The notes: a model not told the origin generated them from the letters alone. A DNA stretch of 64,000 bases from JBDWFY01 sp965275915 (GCA_965275915.1 CBDHYI010000008.1:1054001-1118000); one strand, 5' to 3'; counted from the stretch's first letter, positions 52,762 through 61,131 are shown. Numbers and translations are program-made.

Positions 52762-53024
52762 AGGACTCATTGATTTCATGCAATTCTGTTTTGAAAGAAG
52801 TGTTCGAATGGAGAGAACCAGGGAGAAGCGAAGGTTGGATACCTTTGCGAGCTCTGGTTTTCTTCAGACGGACACTTCTTTCAAAACTCGAAGGGCGAGG
52901 CATATTTTGTTCCTGACTGCGCCCACAAAGACTTGAAAACCGGACGGTTTCCTGCGCCTTTCCGCCTTGTCAAAAACAAAATCTGCTCTCGCAGAATGGA
53001 TGAAATCAATGGGTCCTGAGCCTA
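52755..53024. repeat. Palindrome-ended intergenic repeat, long copy with nested hairpin
   Basis: About 270 bases with 25-base terminal inverted repeats (TAGGCTCAGGACTCATTGAT and on; 24 of 25 match) and no convincing ORF. It is related over its outer parts to the 4155-4296 copy. Its left end overlaps the IS end, and its right end overlaps the apbE stop codon (TAG of the complement). It fits a rhizobial RIME-like or MITE repeat; mobilising enzyme unknown. Confidence 0.75.
52789..52886. repeat. Nested inverted repeat inside the long copy
   Basis: A 98-base segment bounded by perfect 15-base inverted repeats (TTTTGAAAGAAGTGT). Inside are further complementary pairs (AACCAG/CTGGTT, AAGGT/ACCTT), giving a long imperfect hairpin. 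It is absent from the 4.2-kb copy, where the flanks join directly, so it is an insertion in one or a deletion in the other. Confidence 0.65.
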
Positions 53025-53915
53025 AACTGTCGTGATGTCACCGGTGCTGTCGATCAGCATGATCCGTCTGACCTCAGGTGCATGATGCCTTATCCGATCA
53101 ATCGTTTTGCGGTCCGCGTGACACAGTGCTGTAGACAGCCCGTCAGCGAGTGTCGCATTGTCCGCCTCTACGCTTACAGTCGACCAATACGGCGGAGACG
53201 TCTTGGCGGGATTCAAGATGTGGGTGTTTGAAGCGTCAAAATAAAGGGCTCCGGGGCTTGATGTGGCGATGGCGCCGCCGGAGAGCGTGCGTTTTCCGAT
53301 CAGGCCGTGGGCCGGATCGGAAATACCAATCTGCCAGGGGCCGCCGACAGCTCGAAATTCTCCTATATTGATGAGCGTTTTTTCACAGCCGGCGCGCTCG
53401 AAGTGCTCCGCGATAAGGTCAGTTGCAAACCCTTGTGCAATGCCGTTCAAGGTGAGCTTTTGTCCCTCAGCGAGGTCAATGCGTTCGTGGCTTCGTTTCA
53501 CCTTGTACCAGCCGATCAGCCGCCGTGCCGTATCGGGATCGTCGCCCTTTGCCAAGGCCCGCCAGAGTGGCTGAACGGTTGGATCGAACAGTTCGCCGCT
53601 GAGGTGATGGATGTGATCGGCGCTGTCAAGAAGCCGGTGAAAGTTCCGATCTGTTTCGATCAGGGCCCCGTTTGCATTGAGCCGCGCCAGCGACGACGCG
53701 GGCCGGTGCAGGCTGAACAGATGATCAATGCGGCCGAGGATCTTTTGTGCGTCGTTCAAGAGCCCCGCCGCCCAGTCTTGAGGGCCATACAGGCTGATCT
53801 CCGCCGTGGCGCCAAGAGCTGTCCCACGCCAGCGGTGGACCGGCTGGGCCTGAGCTAGCCCGGGTGCAACCGCAAAAGCGGCGGAGAGCGCGATAAACCG
53901 GCGACGGGAGATCAT
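53022..53915 (-). CDS. apbE: FAD:protein FMN transferase (ApbE/NosX)
   Basis: A 297-residue periplasmic flavin transferase. Signal 1-22, Tat-like (SRRRFIALSAAFAVAPG). Motifs: GTALGATAEI, LNGIAQGFATDLIAEHF, LINIGEFRAVGG, HILNPA and ATLADGLSTALCHAD with the metal Asp. It attaches FMN covalently to Thr, here most likely in the NosR encoded just upstream. Start overlaps the NosR stop by four bases. The stop codon lies inside the end of the adjacent repeat, so the last residues may have been altered by insertion; the length is nevertheless normal. Confidence 0.9.
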   Translation of the reverse strand: MISRRRFIALSAAFAVAPGLAQAQPVHRWRGTALGATAEISLYGPQDWAAGLLNDAQKILGRIDHLFSLHRPASSLARLNANGALIETDRNFHRLLDSADHIHHLSGELFDPTVQPLWRALAKGDDPDTARRLIGWYKVKRSHERIDLAEGQKLTLNGIAQGFATDLIAEHFERAGCEKTLINIGEFRAVGGPWQIGISDPAHGLIGKRTLSGGAIATSSPGALYFDASNTHILNPAKTSPPYWSTVSVEADNATLADGLSTALCHADRKTIDRIRHHAPEVRRIMLIDSTGDITTV

Positions 53916-56011
53916 TCGGCAGGGACCTCCAGGTAACGTTTCTTTGCGGCGAGCACCAGCGGGACGCACTGTTTGGGATCGTCGTGAATGGTGACACAAT
54001 CAAGGCACTGAAAACACTCAGTGTAGTTGATGGCACCGCTCTTTTCGATTGCGCCGTACTTGCATCGGACCTTACAGAGCTGGCAGGGATTGCCGCAATC
54101 GGCCCGACGGGCAATCCAGTCCCGCCCCCTTACCAGGCCGCCAATGGCCATGACGGCTCCCAGTGGGCAGACATAGCGGCAAAATCCTTTGAACAGCACC
54201 AAACTGAGCGCGAGCCAGAATACGGCGTAGACAACATAATACCATTCGCGCACGAAAAAGACGGTTATGGCGGTTTTGAACGGTTCAATCTCCGCCACGG
54301 TGTCGACCTGACCTGGAGCAATGAACACGGTCGCCACCAGTCCGGCGAGCAACAGGTATTTCAGCCCCTTCAGGCGCCGATCCCAGATCTGGGAAGGTTC
54401 ATATTGCGGCAGTCTCAACGTTTGGCCGATGTGATGGGCAAACTCCTGAAGCGCTCCGAACGGACACAGCCAGCCGCAGAACAGGCCGCGTCCCCACAGC
54501 ACGAAGCCCACGATCGTTGCGGCCCAGATAAGGAGCGAAAACGGATCGTAAAGCAGGAAGGCGAAACTGCCGCCCTCGAACGCGGCACGGATGGTGCCCA
54601 GCACCGTGACAACCGAAAGCTGGCCCTGTCCCCACCAGCCGATGAAAACAGTGACAAATGCCAGGATGCCAAGGCGCACGGGTGTGAAATGCCGGAGCGC
54701 AGCGAGGTGTCCGGAACGAGCCGTCAGGATTGTCAGAAGGACCGCCAGAAACACGCCGGCGATGATCAGGTCCGTCATGCGATTTCTCAGGGCCTCAAGC
54801 CATGGCGGCACCGGTTCGATGGTGGCGGGGCGGAGAAAGAACCGCTCATCGGTCTTGTGGGTGGCGGCAAGGGTAACACTGCCGACTTCCGGCTGGAACA
54901 CGCCGTGTTTGCGGACCGCTTTGACGTTGAGTGTCCAGTCGCGGGTTGGATCAAATCCGAGCCGCCGGTCGGTGCGAACGATCAGGCCGACCCCGTCATG
55001 CAGTTCTTCGGGCACATCGTCGGCAAGTTCCACCAACAGGTCCGCATCGCGAACCGCGACGGGCAGGCCGTCTTGTTCTGCGGACAGCCAGTCCGGCGCG
55101 GTATTGCGCACAAAGCTTTCCGACACGAGACCGTGCCGGCCGGTCTCGATCAGCAGCACCGGTTCATCGTGGGTCGAGATGGTCAGGAAGTTTTGCAGCT
55201 CCTTGAAGCTGTCCCTGGACAGAACGGCTTTCGCGATGGCCGGCGGACCCAGATCGACCATCCAGAGGTCGAGGTAAATGTCATCCGGTTCGTCCAGGGC
55301 TTCCGGATCGTCGCTTTCCCACAAGGTTCCCTTGAAGGCCTCGTCTATCTCCTGGTTCAGAACCGTTTTGCGGGTAACGAGTCCGGCTTCGACAAGCGCA
55401 TTCCAATCGAGGTCTTCGTCGTAATCGGGATTGGGGTAGGCAGGCGGGCCGGTCGAGACGCCCTGCATTTTTTCCCGGGCGACGGCCAGCGTCGCCGCAA
55501 GCACGCTTTCATGGGCAATGCGCACGCTGGCGGTCGCTTTGGTCACGCCGTCCAGATAGACAAGTGAACTGCCGTCGTCTCCCGCACCGTAGGGGGTCCC
55601 GACAACAAGCGAAGAGGAGATCGAGAGCCCGCGATATTGCTCGAAGAATTTCCGAAACGGCGCTTCGCCAAGCCCGGAGACGAAAATCGGTTCGTTGTGC
55701 TCGATCAGCCGGACATCCATAAATCCGCCATCAAGATCGAGCGTCACCAGAATATTGATCGGGGACCCGGAAAAGCCGGGCAGGGGAGCAAGTTCGCCGG
55801 TTTCAAACACGTAACCGGCGTCCGCGCCGCCGGAGTTCAAAAGAGTCCAGACACCTTTGTCATTCACGGGCTCACCGACGGAGAATGGCGGCATGACGAG
55901 TTCCGCCAGTTCCTGTTTTCCCATCGGTTGCGCCCATGCGGAAACAGCGGTCAGAAAACTGATCAGAACCGCACAACAGCCAAGGAAAAAAAATCGCAAG
56001 TCTCCGCCCAT
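53912..56011 (-). CDS. nosR: NosR/NirI-family flavo-iron-sulfur membrane protein
   Basis: A 699-residue protein. Signal 1-28; periplasmic FMN-binding domain with flavinylation motif DGVTKAT (Thr160 as likely site). Membrane helices from about residue 415, CxxxCP motifs FCGWLCPFGA and FCRYVCPLGA, and two C-terminal [4Fe-4S] clusters (CGNPCQLCKVRC, CFQCLDC...C). NosR moves electrons from quinol toward the periplasm, classically for N2O reductase. nosZ is not in this window. A copy of the PQQ-locus dyad lies 37 bases upstream, so it may serve alcohol oxidation or its regulation here. Confidence 0.9.
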   Translation of the reverse strand: MGGDLRFFFLGCCAVLISFLTAVSAWAQPMGKQELAELVMPPFSVGEPVNDKGVWTLLNSGGADAGYVFETGELAPLPGFSGSPINILVTLDLDGGFMDVRLIEHNEPIFVSGLGEAPFRKFFEQYRGLSISSSLVVGTPYGAGDDGSSLVYLDGVTKATASVRIAHESVLAATLAVAREKMQGVSTGPPAYPNPDYDEDLDWNALVEAGLVTRKTVLNQEIDEAFKGTLWESDDPEALDEPDDIYLDLWMVDLGPPAIAKAVLSRDSFKELQNFLTISTHDEPVLLIETGRHGLVSESFVRNTAPDWLSAEQDGLPVAVRDADLLVELADDVPEELHDGVGLIVRTDRRLGFDPTRDWTLNVKAVRKHGVFQPEVGSVTLAATHKTDERFFLRPATIEPVPPWLEALRNRMTDLIIAGVFLAVLLTILTARSGHLAALRHFTPVRLGILAFVTVFIGWWGQGQLSVVTVLGTIRAAFEGGSFAFLLYDPFSLLIWAATIVGFVLWGRGLFCGWLCPFGALQEFAHHIGQTLRLPQYEPSQIWDRRLKGLKYLLLAGLVATVFIAPGQVDTVAEIEPFKTAITVFFVREWYYVVYAVFWLALSLVLFKGFCRYVCPLGAVMAIGGLVRGRDWIARRADCGNPCQLCKVRCKYGAIEKSGAINYTECFQCLDCVTIHDDPKQCVPLVLAAKKRYLEVPAE

Positions 56012-56048
56012 TGTTCCGAAGCATAGTCGGGGAGAATTTGCGGAAATA

Positions 56049-56064
56049 TTGTACCTAAGTCCGA
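56049..56064. promoter_or_regulatory. 16-bp regulatory dyad TTGTACCTAAGTCCGA (copy 4)
   Basis: Matches TTGNACYAARGTNCAA in 14 of 16 positions, 37 bases before nosR. Distance to the start resembles copy 2. Confidence 0.55.
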
Positions 56065-56213
56065 CCCAAGCAGGCGTATCAGGTCAGTCGCTGCTCGGTG
56101 TCTTTTTCAAAGAAGTGGACGTCAGCAGCGTCCGTGCTCAGAGCTTTTATGTCGCCGAAAGCTGATTCCTGCTGCTCGCGGCGCACAATGTCCGTTTCGT
56201 CGGTAACGTTCGG

Positions 56214-56294
56214 TGCTGCTCCGGCTATACGACCGGTGAAATCTTTTTTGTTGATGGTGGCTACACCGCGCACGGCACACCTTTTCAACGGTGA
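56214..56294 (+). pseudogene. C-terminal remnant of an SDR oxidoreductase
   Basis: A 26-codon reading frame gives SGYTTGEIFFVDGGYTAHG followed by TPFQR and a stop, the unmistakable tail of a short-chain dehydrogenase. The rest of the gene is not present upstream, where nosR and its promoter lie. The surrounding stretch 56065-56689 holds no other gene I can support and looks decayed. Confidence 0.65.
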
Positions 56295-56689
56295 AGAAAC
56301 CCGTTTTTCCAAGATGCAGTCGGACCTTGTGGCAGCAAGATCAGAGACCGGGGCAATCCGTTTGTCTGCCGTCATCCGTTCAAACTGCCTTCGGGGCCCA
56401 CCGAAGAGCTGTTGTTCGAAAGAGGGCGGCGACTGGCAAGGGCGGCCTGTTCGCCCTTGGACGCTCGGCGTTTCAGTTCTCCGACATTCACCGATTTTTT
56501 TCCAAAAGAGCGGATGGGAAAAGCGATGCGATCCGTTGGTTAGGGGGTCATTTCCGGCTATCTGAGAACCCCGTGCGGTCGGCAATCAAAGCCGACAAGG
56601 GGGCACATAGCGTCATTTTTGCAGACATACGAACAGTGTCAGCAGCAAAACCGGACTGAAGATGAGACAGGGCCCGCAGAAAACTGAGC

Positions 56690-57314
56690 CTAAATGACAG
56701 CCAGTTCAATAAACGGCTGGTTTTCGGCAATTCGCTCATAGCCGAAAGGGGACAGGTCGAGCGTTGTAAACCGGCCATGGGTGAGCAACTCCGACAAGCC
56801 GCCCCCCATTGCCGCTGTCCCAATATCCTTCATCGACGCGGTAATGGCTGCCTAGAAGAATGTCATCGAGATTGTAAAACGGATACGCGCTTTTGATTTC
56901 TTCAGGTGTCATCAGATATGTGCCGGCCCCGGCGGCGATCTGGACGTCGTGGCTTCGGCGCAGCGCGTCGGCCGTCTCATCCGTATCGGCCAGATAGAGG
57001 TAACCGAAATTCTGAATGGAAAGCGCGGGCACCCGCTCATCATCGCCCATATAGGAGCGCAGATTTTTCACGAAATCGGCGGCGAACTGGGAGATGCGGA
57101 CATTGATCTCACTGCTGAACTGCTGACGCATACAGCTGTTTGTCGCGCTGGTTGAGGCTTGGCGATAACTCGGATCGCGCTCGACCACGAGGATTGAGCC
57201 GTCAAAGTCCGGATTATCGCTGAGGAACCAGGAGACCGACGCGCCATACATGGCTCCGCCGACGATGATGACGTCATAGCCGCTGCGCTCCGGAGCGCTC
57301 GTTCGCCGCGCCAT
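56690..57314 (-). pseudogene. FAD-dependent oxidoreductase (DAO family), internally deleted
   Basis: The N-terminal 165 residues are intact: YDVIIVGGAMYGASVSWFL, ERDPSYRQASTSATNSCMRQ, NFGYLYLADT, up to DEGYWDSG. Then the frame shifts and jumps directly to the C-terminal tail in another frame (LLTHGRFTTLDLSPFGYERI, ending ENQPFIELAVI). About 200 residues between are missing. GGGAGGAA precedes the ATG, so it was recently a normal gene. The stop again lies in TAGGCTCAG, the sequence at the end of the palindromic repeat. Confidence 0.8.
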
Positions 57315-57610
57315 GAATTCGGTTCCTCCCATGCTGAGAGATGCACGATTCGGCATTCTTTTCAGAACCATAATCCGCTTCGCCGTCAAAGGGCCAGACG
57401 AATTTTCGCACGATGAAATTGAGGCCGGGTTTGCCGAACAGCGACTGAAATTCAAAAAAATGCCGTAGCCTTGAGCCCTATTCGGGTTCAAACGCGGGTC
57501 GTTGACATAAAGTGTAAAAATCTCAACAATCACATCTTGTGACCGACCGTGACGTTTTCCTCCCTGGCGATTGCGGTTGAGCTCATAGCTGCATTTTTAT
57601 GCGGTTAACT

Positions 57611-57640
57611 GGCCCGTTTCTCCGTAAGCGGGCCCTTTTT
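57611..57640 (+). terminator. Hairpin with T-run, plus strand
   Basis: GGCCCG/CGGGCC stem with a 12-base loop followed by CTTTTT. No plus-strand gene precedes it, so it may end an unseen short RNA, act as an attenuator ahead of the XylX-like gene, or be left over from a lost gene. Confidence 0.6.
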
Positions 57641-57674
57641 ATTTGTAATTTTAGAAAATGAGATGATTTTAAGC

Positions 57675-57713
57675 GTTATACAAATGTTGAGATAATTGCA
57701 ATTATTGTATAAC
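57675..57713. promoter_or_regulatory. Nested operator-like palindromes upstream of the pentose genes
   Basis: GTTATACAA and its exact complement TTGTATAAC are 21 bases apart; between them lies a perfect 14-base palindrome ATAATTGCAATTAT. The site is about 270 bases before the XylX-like gene in an AT-rich stretch. It may bind a GntR- or LacI-type repressor encoded elsewhere. The rest of the 670-base interval 57315-57984 shows no gene. Confidence 0.55.
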
Positions 57714-57984
57714 CCTCAGGACAGTAAGGGGACTTTGATAGGCTATGATATTGACGATGTTCCCCGGTCGAACGGGTTGAGCTCCGCCATACGATGCGCA
57801 TTGGCCGCGTGCTGAAATCGCTCGGTAAAGATACGGTCGGTCAGAGCCCTGAATGCATATCCTGAGGTACGGACAATTATGCTCAAGATCCATAAGTGAC
57901 GGAGAGCTTGCTTTCTGTGCCGGAAATTGCTGTTAATACGGCATTCTCCTTCCGAACATCACGCCAACAAAAGAAATTAAAGCA

Positions 57985-59145
57985 ATGAAGAATGCCGAGT
58001 CGACATCGCCATTTGTGGCCGATCAGGGCTTGTTCCTCGGGCGCGTCTGGCGCAGCGATGCGGACGGACCGTCGGTTGTAACGCTTCGCGAGGGCCGGGT
58101 GGTGGACATTACATCCAAAGAAGCGCCGCTCGTACGGGATATCTGTGAAATGGATGATCCGGCTGCCTATGTTCGGACCGCCGAAGGATCTGATCTTGGT
58201 GCTCTGGCCGCGATCATAGCCAACGGGCCGGACGATCCCGGTCGGACTCATTTTTTGGCGCCGTGCGATCTTCAGTCCGTCAAGGCGTGCGGTGTCACCT
58301 TTGCCAGTTCGATGGTCGAACGGGTGATCGAGGAACGGGCTGCCGGCGATCCGGCTCTGGCGGAAGAGATCCGGTCACGCGTCGGCGCGGTGATCGGTGA
58401 CAGCCTGCGCGATATCGAAGCGGGATCCGACCAGGCTGCGAAGGTCAAGGACGCGCTGATCGCAGAGGGGCTCTGGTCGCAATATCTGGAAGTGGGCATC
58501 GGGCCGGATGCGGAAGTGTTTTCAAAGGCGCAGGTTCTTTCCTCCGTGGGGCCGGGCGCCGAGGTGGGCCTTCATCCGATTTCGAGCTGGAACAATCCCG
58601 AGCCGGAAGTGGTGCTCGCCGTATCGTCAAAGGGGCGCATTGTCGGCGCATGTCTTGGGAATGATGTTAACCTGCGCGATGTTGAAGGACGGTCGGCCCT
58701 GCTTCTTTCCAAGGCGAAGGACAATAACGCATCCTGTGCCATCGGCCCGATGATCCGCCTGTTCGACGACACATTTTCCATCGATGATGTCCGCGGCGCC
58801 GAACTTGATCTGACGGTGACCGGAGAGGACGGATTTGTTTTAAAAGGTCACTCCTCCATGAAGGAGATCAGCCGCGATCCGGAAGACCTGGTGCGCCAGA
58901 CAATAGGGCGGCATCACCAGTATCCGGATGGGTTCATGCTGTTTCTTGGAACGCTGTTCGCCCCCACCCAGGACCGGGATGTTGAAGGAGAGGGCTTCAC
59001 TCACAAGCTCGGCGATGTGGTGTCCATTTCATCGAACGACCTGGGAACGCTGACCAATACCGTGCGGCTTTCAACACAATGTGCCGAGTGGACCTTCGGC
59101 ATCAGCCACATGATGAGAAATCTCGCAAAACGCAATCTGATTTAA
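57985..59145 (+). CDS. xylX: Fumarylacetoacetate-hydrolase-family 2-keto-3-deoxy-pentonate dehydratase (XylX-like)
   Basis: A 386-residue enzyme. Long stretches match XylX of the Weimberg pathway: GVTFASSMVERVIEERAAGD, LWSQYLEVGIGPDAEVFSKA, HPISSWNNPEPEVVLAV, GNDVNLRDVEGRSALLLSKA and KDNNASCAIGPMIRLFD, with metal ligands of the FAH fold (Glu and Asp in these). It converts 2-keto-3-deoxy-xylonate or -arabonate to ketoglutarate semialdehyde, the substrate of the next gene. No xylonate dehydratase is next to it. Confidence 0.88.
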   Translation: MKNAESTSPFVADQGLFLGRVWRSDADGPSVVTLREGRVVDITSKEAPLVRDICEMDDPAAYVRTAEGSDLGALAAIIANGPDDPGRTHFLAPCDLQSVKACGVTFASSMVERVIEERAAGDPALAEEIRSRVGAVIGDSLRDIEAGSDQAAKVKDALIAEGLWSQYLEVGIGPDAEVFSKAQVLSSVGPGAEVGLHPISSWNNPEPEVVLAVSSKGRIVGACLGNDVNLRDVEGRSALLLSKAKDNNASCAIGPMIRLFDDTFSIDDVRGAELDLTVTGEDGFVLKGHSSMKEISRDPEDLVRQTIGRHHQYPDGFMLFLGTLFAPTQDRDVEGEGFTHKLGDVVSISSNDLGTLTNTVRLSTQCAEWTFGISHMMRNLAKRNLI

Positions 59146-59161
59146 TTATCGAGGACGTGAC

Positions 59162-60667
59162 ATGCTGACAGGAAAACACCTGATTGCCGGCGAATGGGTC
59201 GGTTCGGACGAAAACTTTACCAATGAACCCGTGTCCGGCGAAGCGGACAGCTTTGCCGTCGGGACCCCGGAACTGGTCGACCGGGCCGTTCAGGCAGCGG
59301 AAGAGGCATTCTGGACATTCGGTTATTCAAGCCGCGCCGAACGTGCTGCGCTGCTTAGAACGATCGCCGAAGAAATCGATGCGCGCGGCGAAGATATTAC
59401 CGCGATGGGCGTGAAGGAGACCGGACTTCCGGAGGTGCGGCTGAACGGTGAACGCGGGCGGACTGTCGGTCAGTTACGCCTGTTTGCCGATCATATCGAA
59501 AAAGGCGACTATCTGGACCGCAGGCATGACGCGGCTCTGCCGGATCGGCAGCCGCTCCCACGCCCGGACCTGCGGCTGGTGCAGCGTCCGATCGGACCGG
59601 TGGCGGTCTTTGGCGCGTCCAACTTTCCGCTGGCCTTTTCGACGGCGGGTGGCGACACGGCTGCGGCTCTTGCGGCGGGATGCCCCGTGGTCGTCAAGGG
59701 TCACTCGGCGCACCCGGGCGTGTCGGACATTGTCTCGCAGGCCTTTGAAACAGCGATCAAAAAGTGCGGCGTCCATCCCGGCGTATTCAGCCAGATCCAG
59801 GGCGGCAATCGCGCGGTCGGTCAGGCTCTGGTGCAGCATCCGCTGATCAAGGCGGTTGGATTTACCGGCTCGCTGGCCGGTGGCCGGGCGCTGTTCGATC
59901 TCTGTGCCTCCCGACCGGAACCGATTCCCTTTTTTGGCGAGTTGGGTTCGGTCAATCCGATGTTCATTCTGCCAAGCGCGTTGTCCACACGGGGCCAGGC
60001 CATTGCCCAGGGCTGGTCCGGTTCGCTGACCATGGGGGCAGGGCAGTTCTGCACCAATCCGGGCATCGCCGTTGTTCTGGCCGGTGCGGGTGCCGATGCA
60101 TTTGCCGAAGCCGCGGCGGCTGCTTTGAAGGAAATCGGCGAGCAAACAATGCTCACTGCGGGCATTGCCAGTGCTTATTATGCCGGTCGCGACCGGATCG
60201 CGGCAACAAGCACCGTACGTGAGGTTATGACATCCTCATGCGATCTGAGAACCGCGACGCCCTATCTTTATTCTGTCAGCGCCAGGGATTGGCTTGCCAA
60301 TGAAGTGCTTGGCGAGGAGGTGTTCGGACCGCTGGGCATGATCGTCATTGCTGAAAGCTCCGAGGAAATGAAGACGATTGCCAAATCTCTGGTCGGTCAG
60401 CTGACCTGCACCCTGCACATGGACGATGGTGACACCGATACGGCCCGGTCGCTTATGCCGATCCTTGAGCGCAAAGCCGGAAGACTGCTTGCCAACGGGT
60501 TTCCGACTGGCGTGGAAGTGTGCGATGCCATGGTCCATGGCGGTCCCTATCCCGCGTCGACCAATTTCGGCGCAACGTCAGTCGGCACGCTTTCGATCCG
60601 CCGTTTCCTGCGGCCTGTCTGCTACCAGAACATGCCGGAAGGCATTCTGCCCGGCGATTTGCGATAA
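59162..60667 (+). CDS. xylA: 2,5-dioxovalerate (alpha-ketoglutarate semialdehyde) dehydrogenase
   Basis: A 501-residue aldehyde dehydrogenase of the KGSA type. GPVAVFGASNFPLAFSTAGG, KGHSAHPG, general base in FFGELGSVNPMF, catalytic Cys in GAGQFCTNPG, and a C-terminal ATSVGTLSIRRFLRPVCYQ. It oxidises 2-ketoglutarate semialdehyde to 2-ketoglutarate, with NADP preferred. It follows the XylX-like gene by 16 bases; an efficient terminator comes after. The symbol is that used for the Caulobacter pathway and must not be confused with xylose isomerase. Confidence 0.9.
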   Translation: MLTGKHLIAGEWVGSDENFTNEPVSGEADSFAVGTPELVDRAVQAAEEAFWTFGYSSRAERAALLRTIAEEIDARGEDITAMGVKETGLPEVRLNGERGRTVGQLRLFADHIEKGDYLDRRHDAALPDRQPLPRPDLRLVQRPIGPVAVFGASNFPLAFSTAGGDTAAALAAGCPVVVKGHSAHPGVSDIVSQAFETAIKKCGVHPGVFSQIQGGNRAVGQALVQHPLIKAVGFTGSLAGGRALFDLCASRPEPIPFFGELGSVNPMFILPSALSTRGQAIAQGWSGSLTMGAGQFCTNPGIAVVLAGAGADAFAEAAAAALKEIGEQTMLTAGIASAYYAGRDRIAATSTVREVMTSSCDLRTATPYLYSVSARDWLANEVLGEEVFGPLGMIVIAESSEEMKTIAKSLVGQLTCTLHMDDGDTDTARSLMPILERKAGRLLANGFPTGVEVCDAMVHGGPYPASTNFGATSVGTLSIRRFLRPVCYQNMPEGILPGDLR

Positions 60668-60689
60668 GCTTCTGAAATCTTTCACGAAC

Positions 60690-60722
60690 GGCGCGCCGGC
60701 TTCACTCGGCGCGCCATTTTTT
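60690..60722. terminator. Terminator between convergent genes
   Basis: A 9-bp GC stem GGCGCGCCG/CGGCGCGCC with an 8-base loop and ATTTTTT after it on the plus strand. It lies 22 bases after the semialdehyde dehydrogenase stop and may also stop the opposing transcript. Confidence 0.9.
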
Positions 60723-60747
60723 GTTCGGCACCAGAAAAACCAGGCAC

Positions 60748-61029
60748 TCAGAGCAGGATGATGGTCGACGCGCCGGACCCCTGACGCAGAGCATGAAGAT
60801 CGTGAAGCGCGGGATCGTTCTTCCAGGCCAACGCTGAGGCCCGGTCGGGAAAGGAAAGAACCGCTGCCATATCGGGCAGCTCTGTCTCTCCTTCAATCAG
60901 CGCCGGCTCTTTTGAGGCCTGAACGACTTGACCGCCATGTTTTGCAAGCGCCTCTGCGGCCTTTTCACGATACGCGGCGATCTTTTCCGGCGATTTGATG
61001 GTCAGAGTCACAATTGCATGGGCGGTCAT
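60748..61029 (-). CDS. DUF1330 family protein
   Basis: A 93-residue ferredoxin-like-fold protein: IVTLTIKSPEKIAAYREKA, EGETELPDMAAVLSFPDRASALAWKNDPAL. Function unknown. AAAGGA precedes the chosen ATG; the frame extends upstream without homology. Divergent from the LysR gene, which may control it. Confidence 0.85.
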   Translation of the reverse strand: MTAHAIVTLTIKSPEKIAAYREKAAEALAKHGGQVVQASKEPALIEGETELPDMAAVLSFPDRASALAWKNDPALHDLHALRQGSGASTIILL

Positions 61030-61131
61030 CGGGGCGTTCCTTTTGAAAGAGTTGAGCCCATTGCTACAGGGTTCCCGCCTGTTCGAAAATACGTGATATC
61101 TGCAAGGATCATGTGCAATAACAATCAGGTC

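Noticed and set aside
53912..56011. A denitrification (nos) cluster
   Set aside because: Only nosR and apbE are present; no nosZ, nosD, nosF, nosY or nosL was seen.
56098..56659. Several open frames of 90-170 codons on both strands
   Set aside because: They overlap each other and the SDR remnant in other frames, have no recognisable domain, and look like decayed DNA.
57502..57517. TTGACATAAAGTGTAA, a weak match to the 16-bp dyad
   Set aside because: The left half deviates at key positions and it lies before a pseudogene, so chance is likely.
57702..57893. 63-codon minus-strand frame and a plus-strand peptide VELRHTMRIGRVLKSLG (about 57776-57826)
   Set aside because: The plus-strand peptide faintly recalls phage/plasmid replication proteins, but it is too short and isolated to call.
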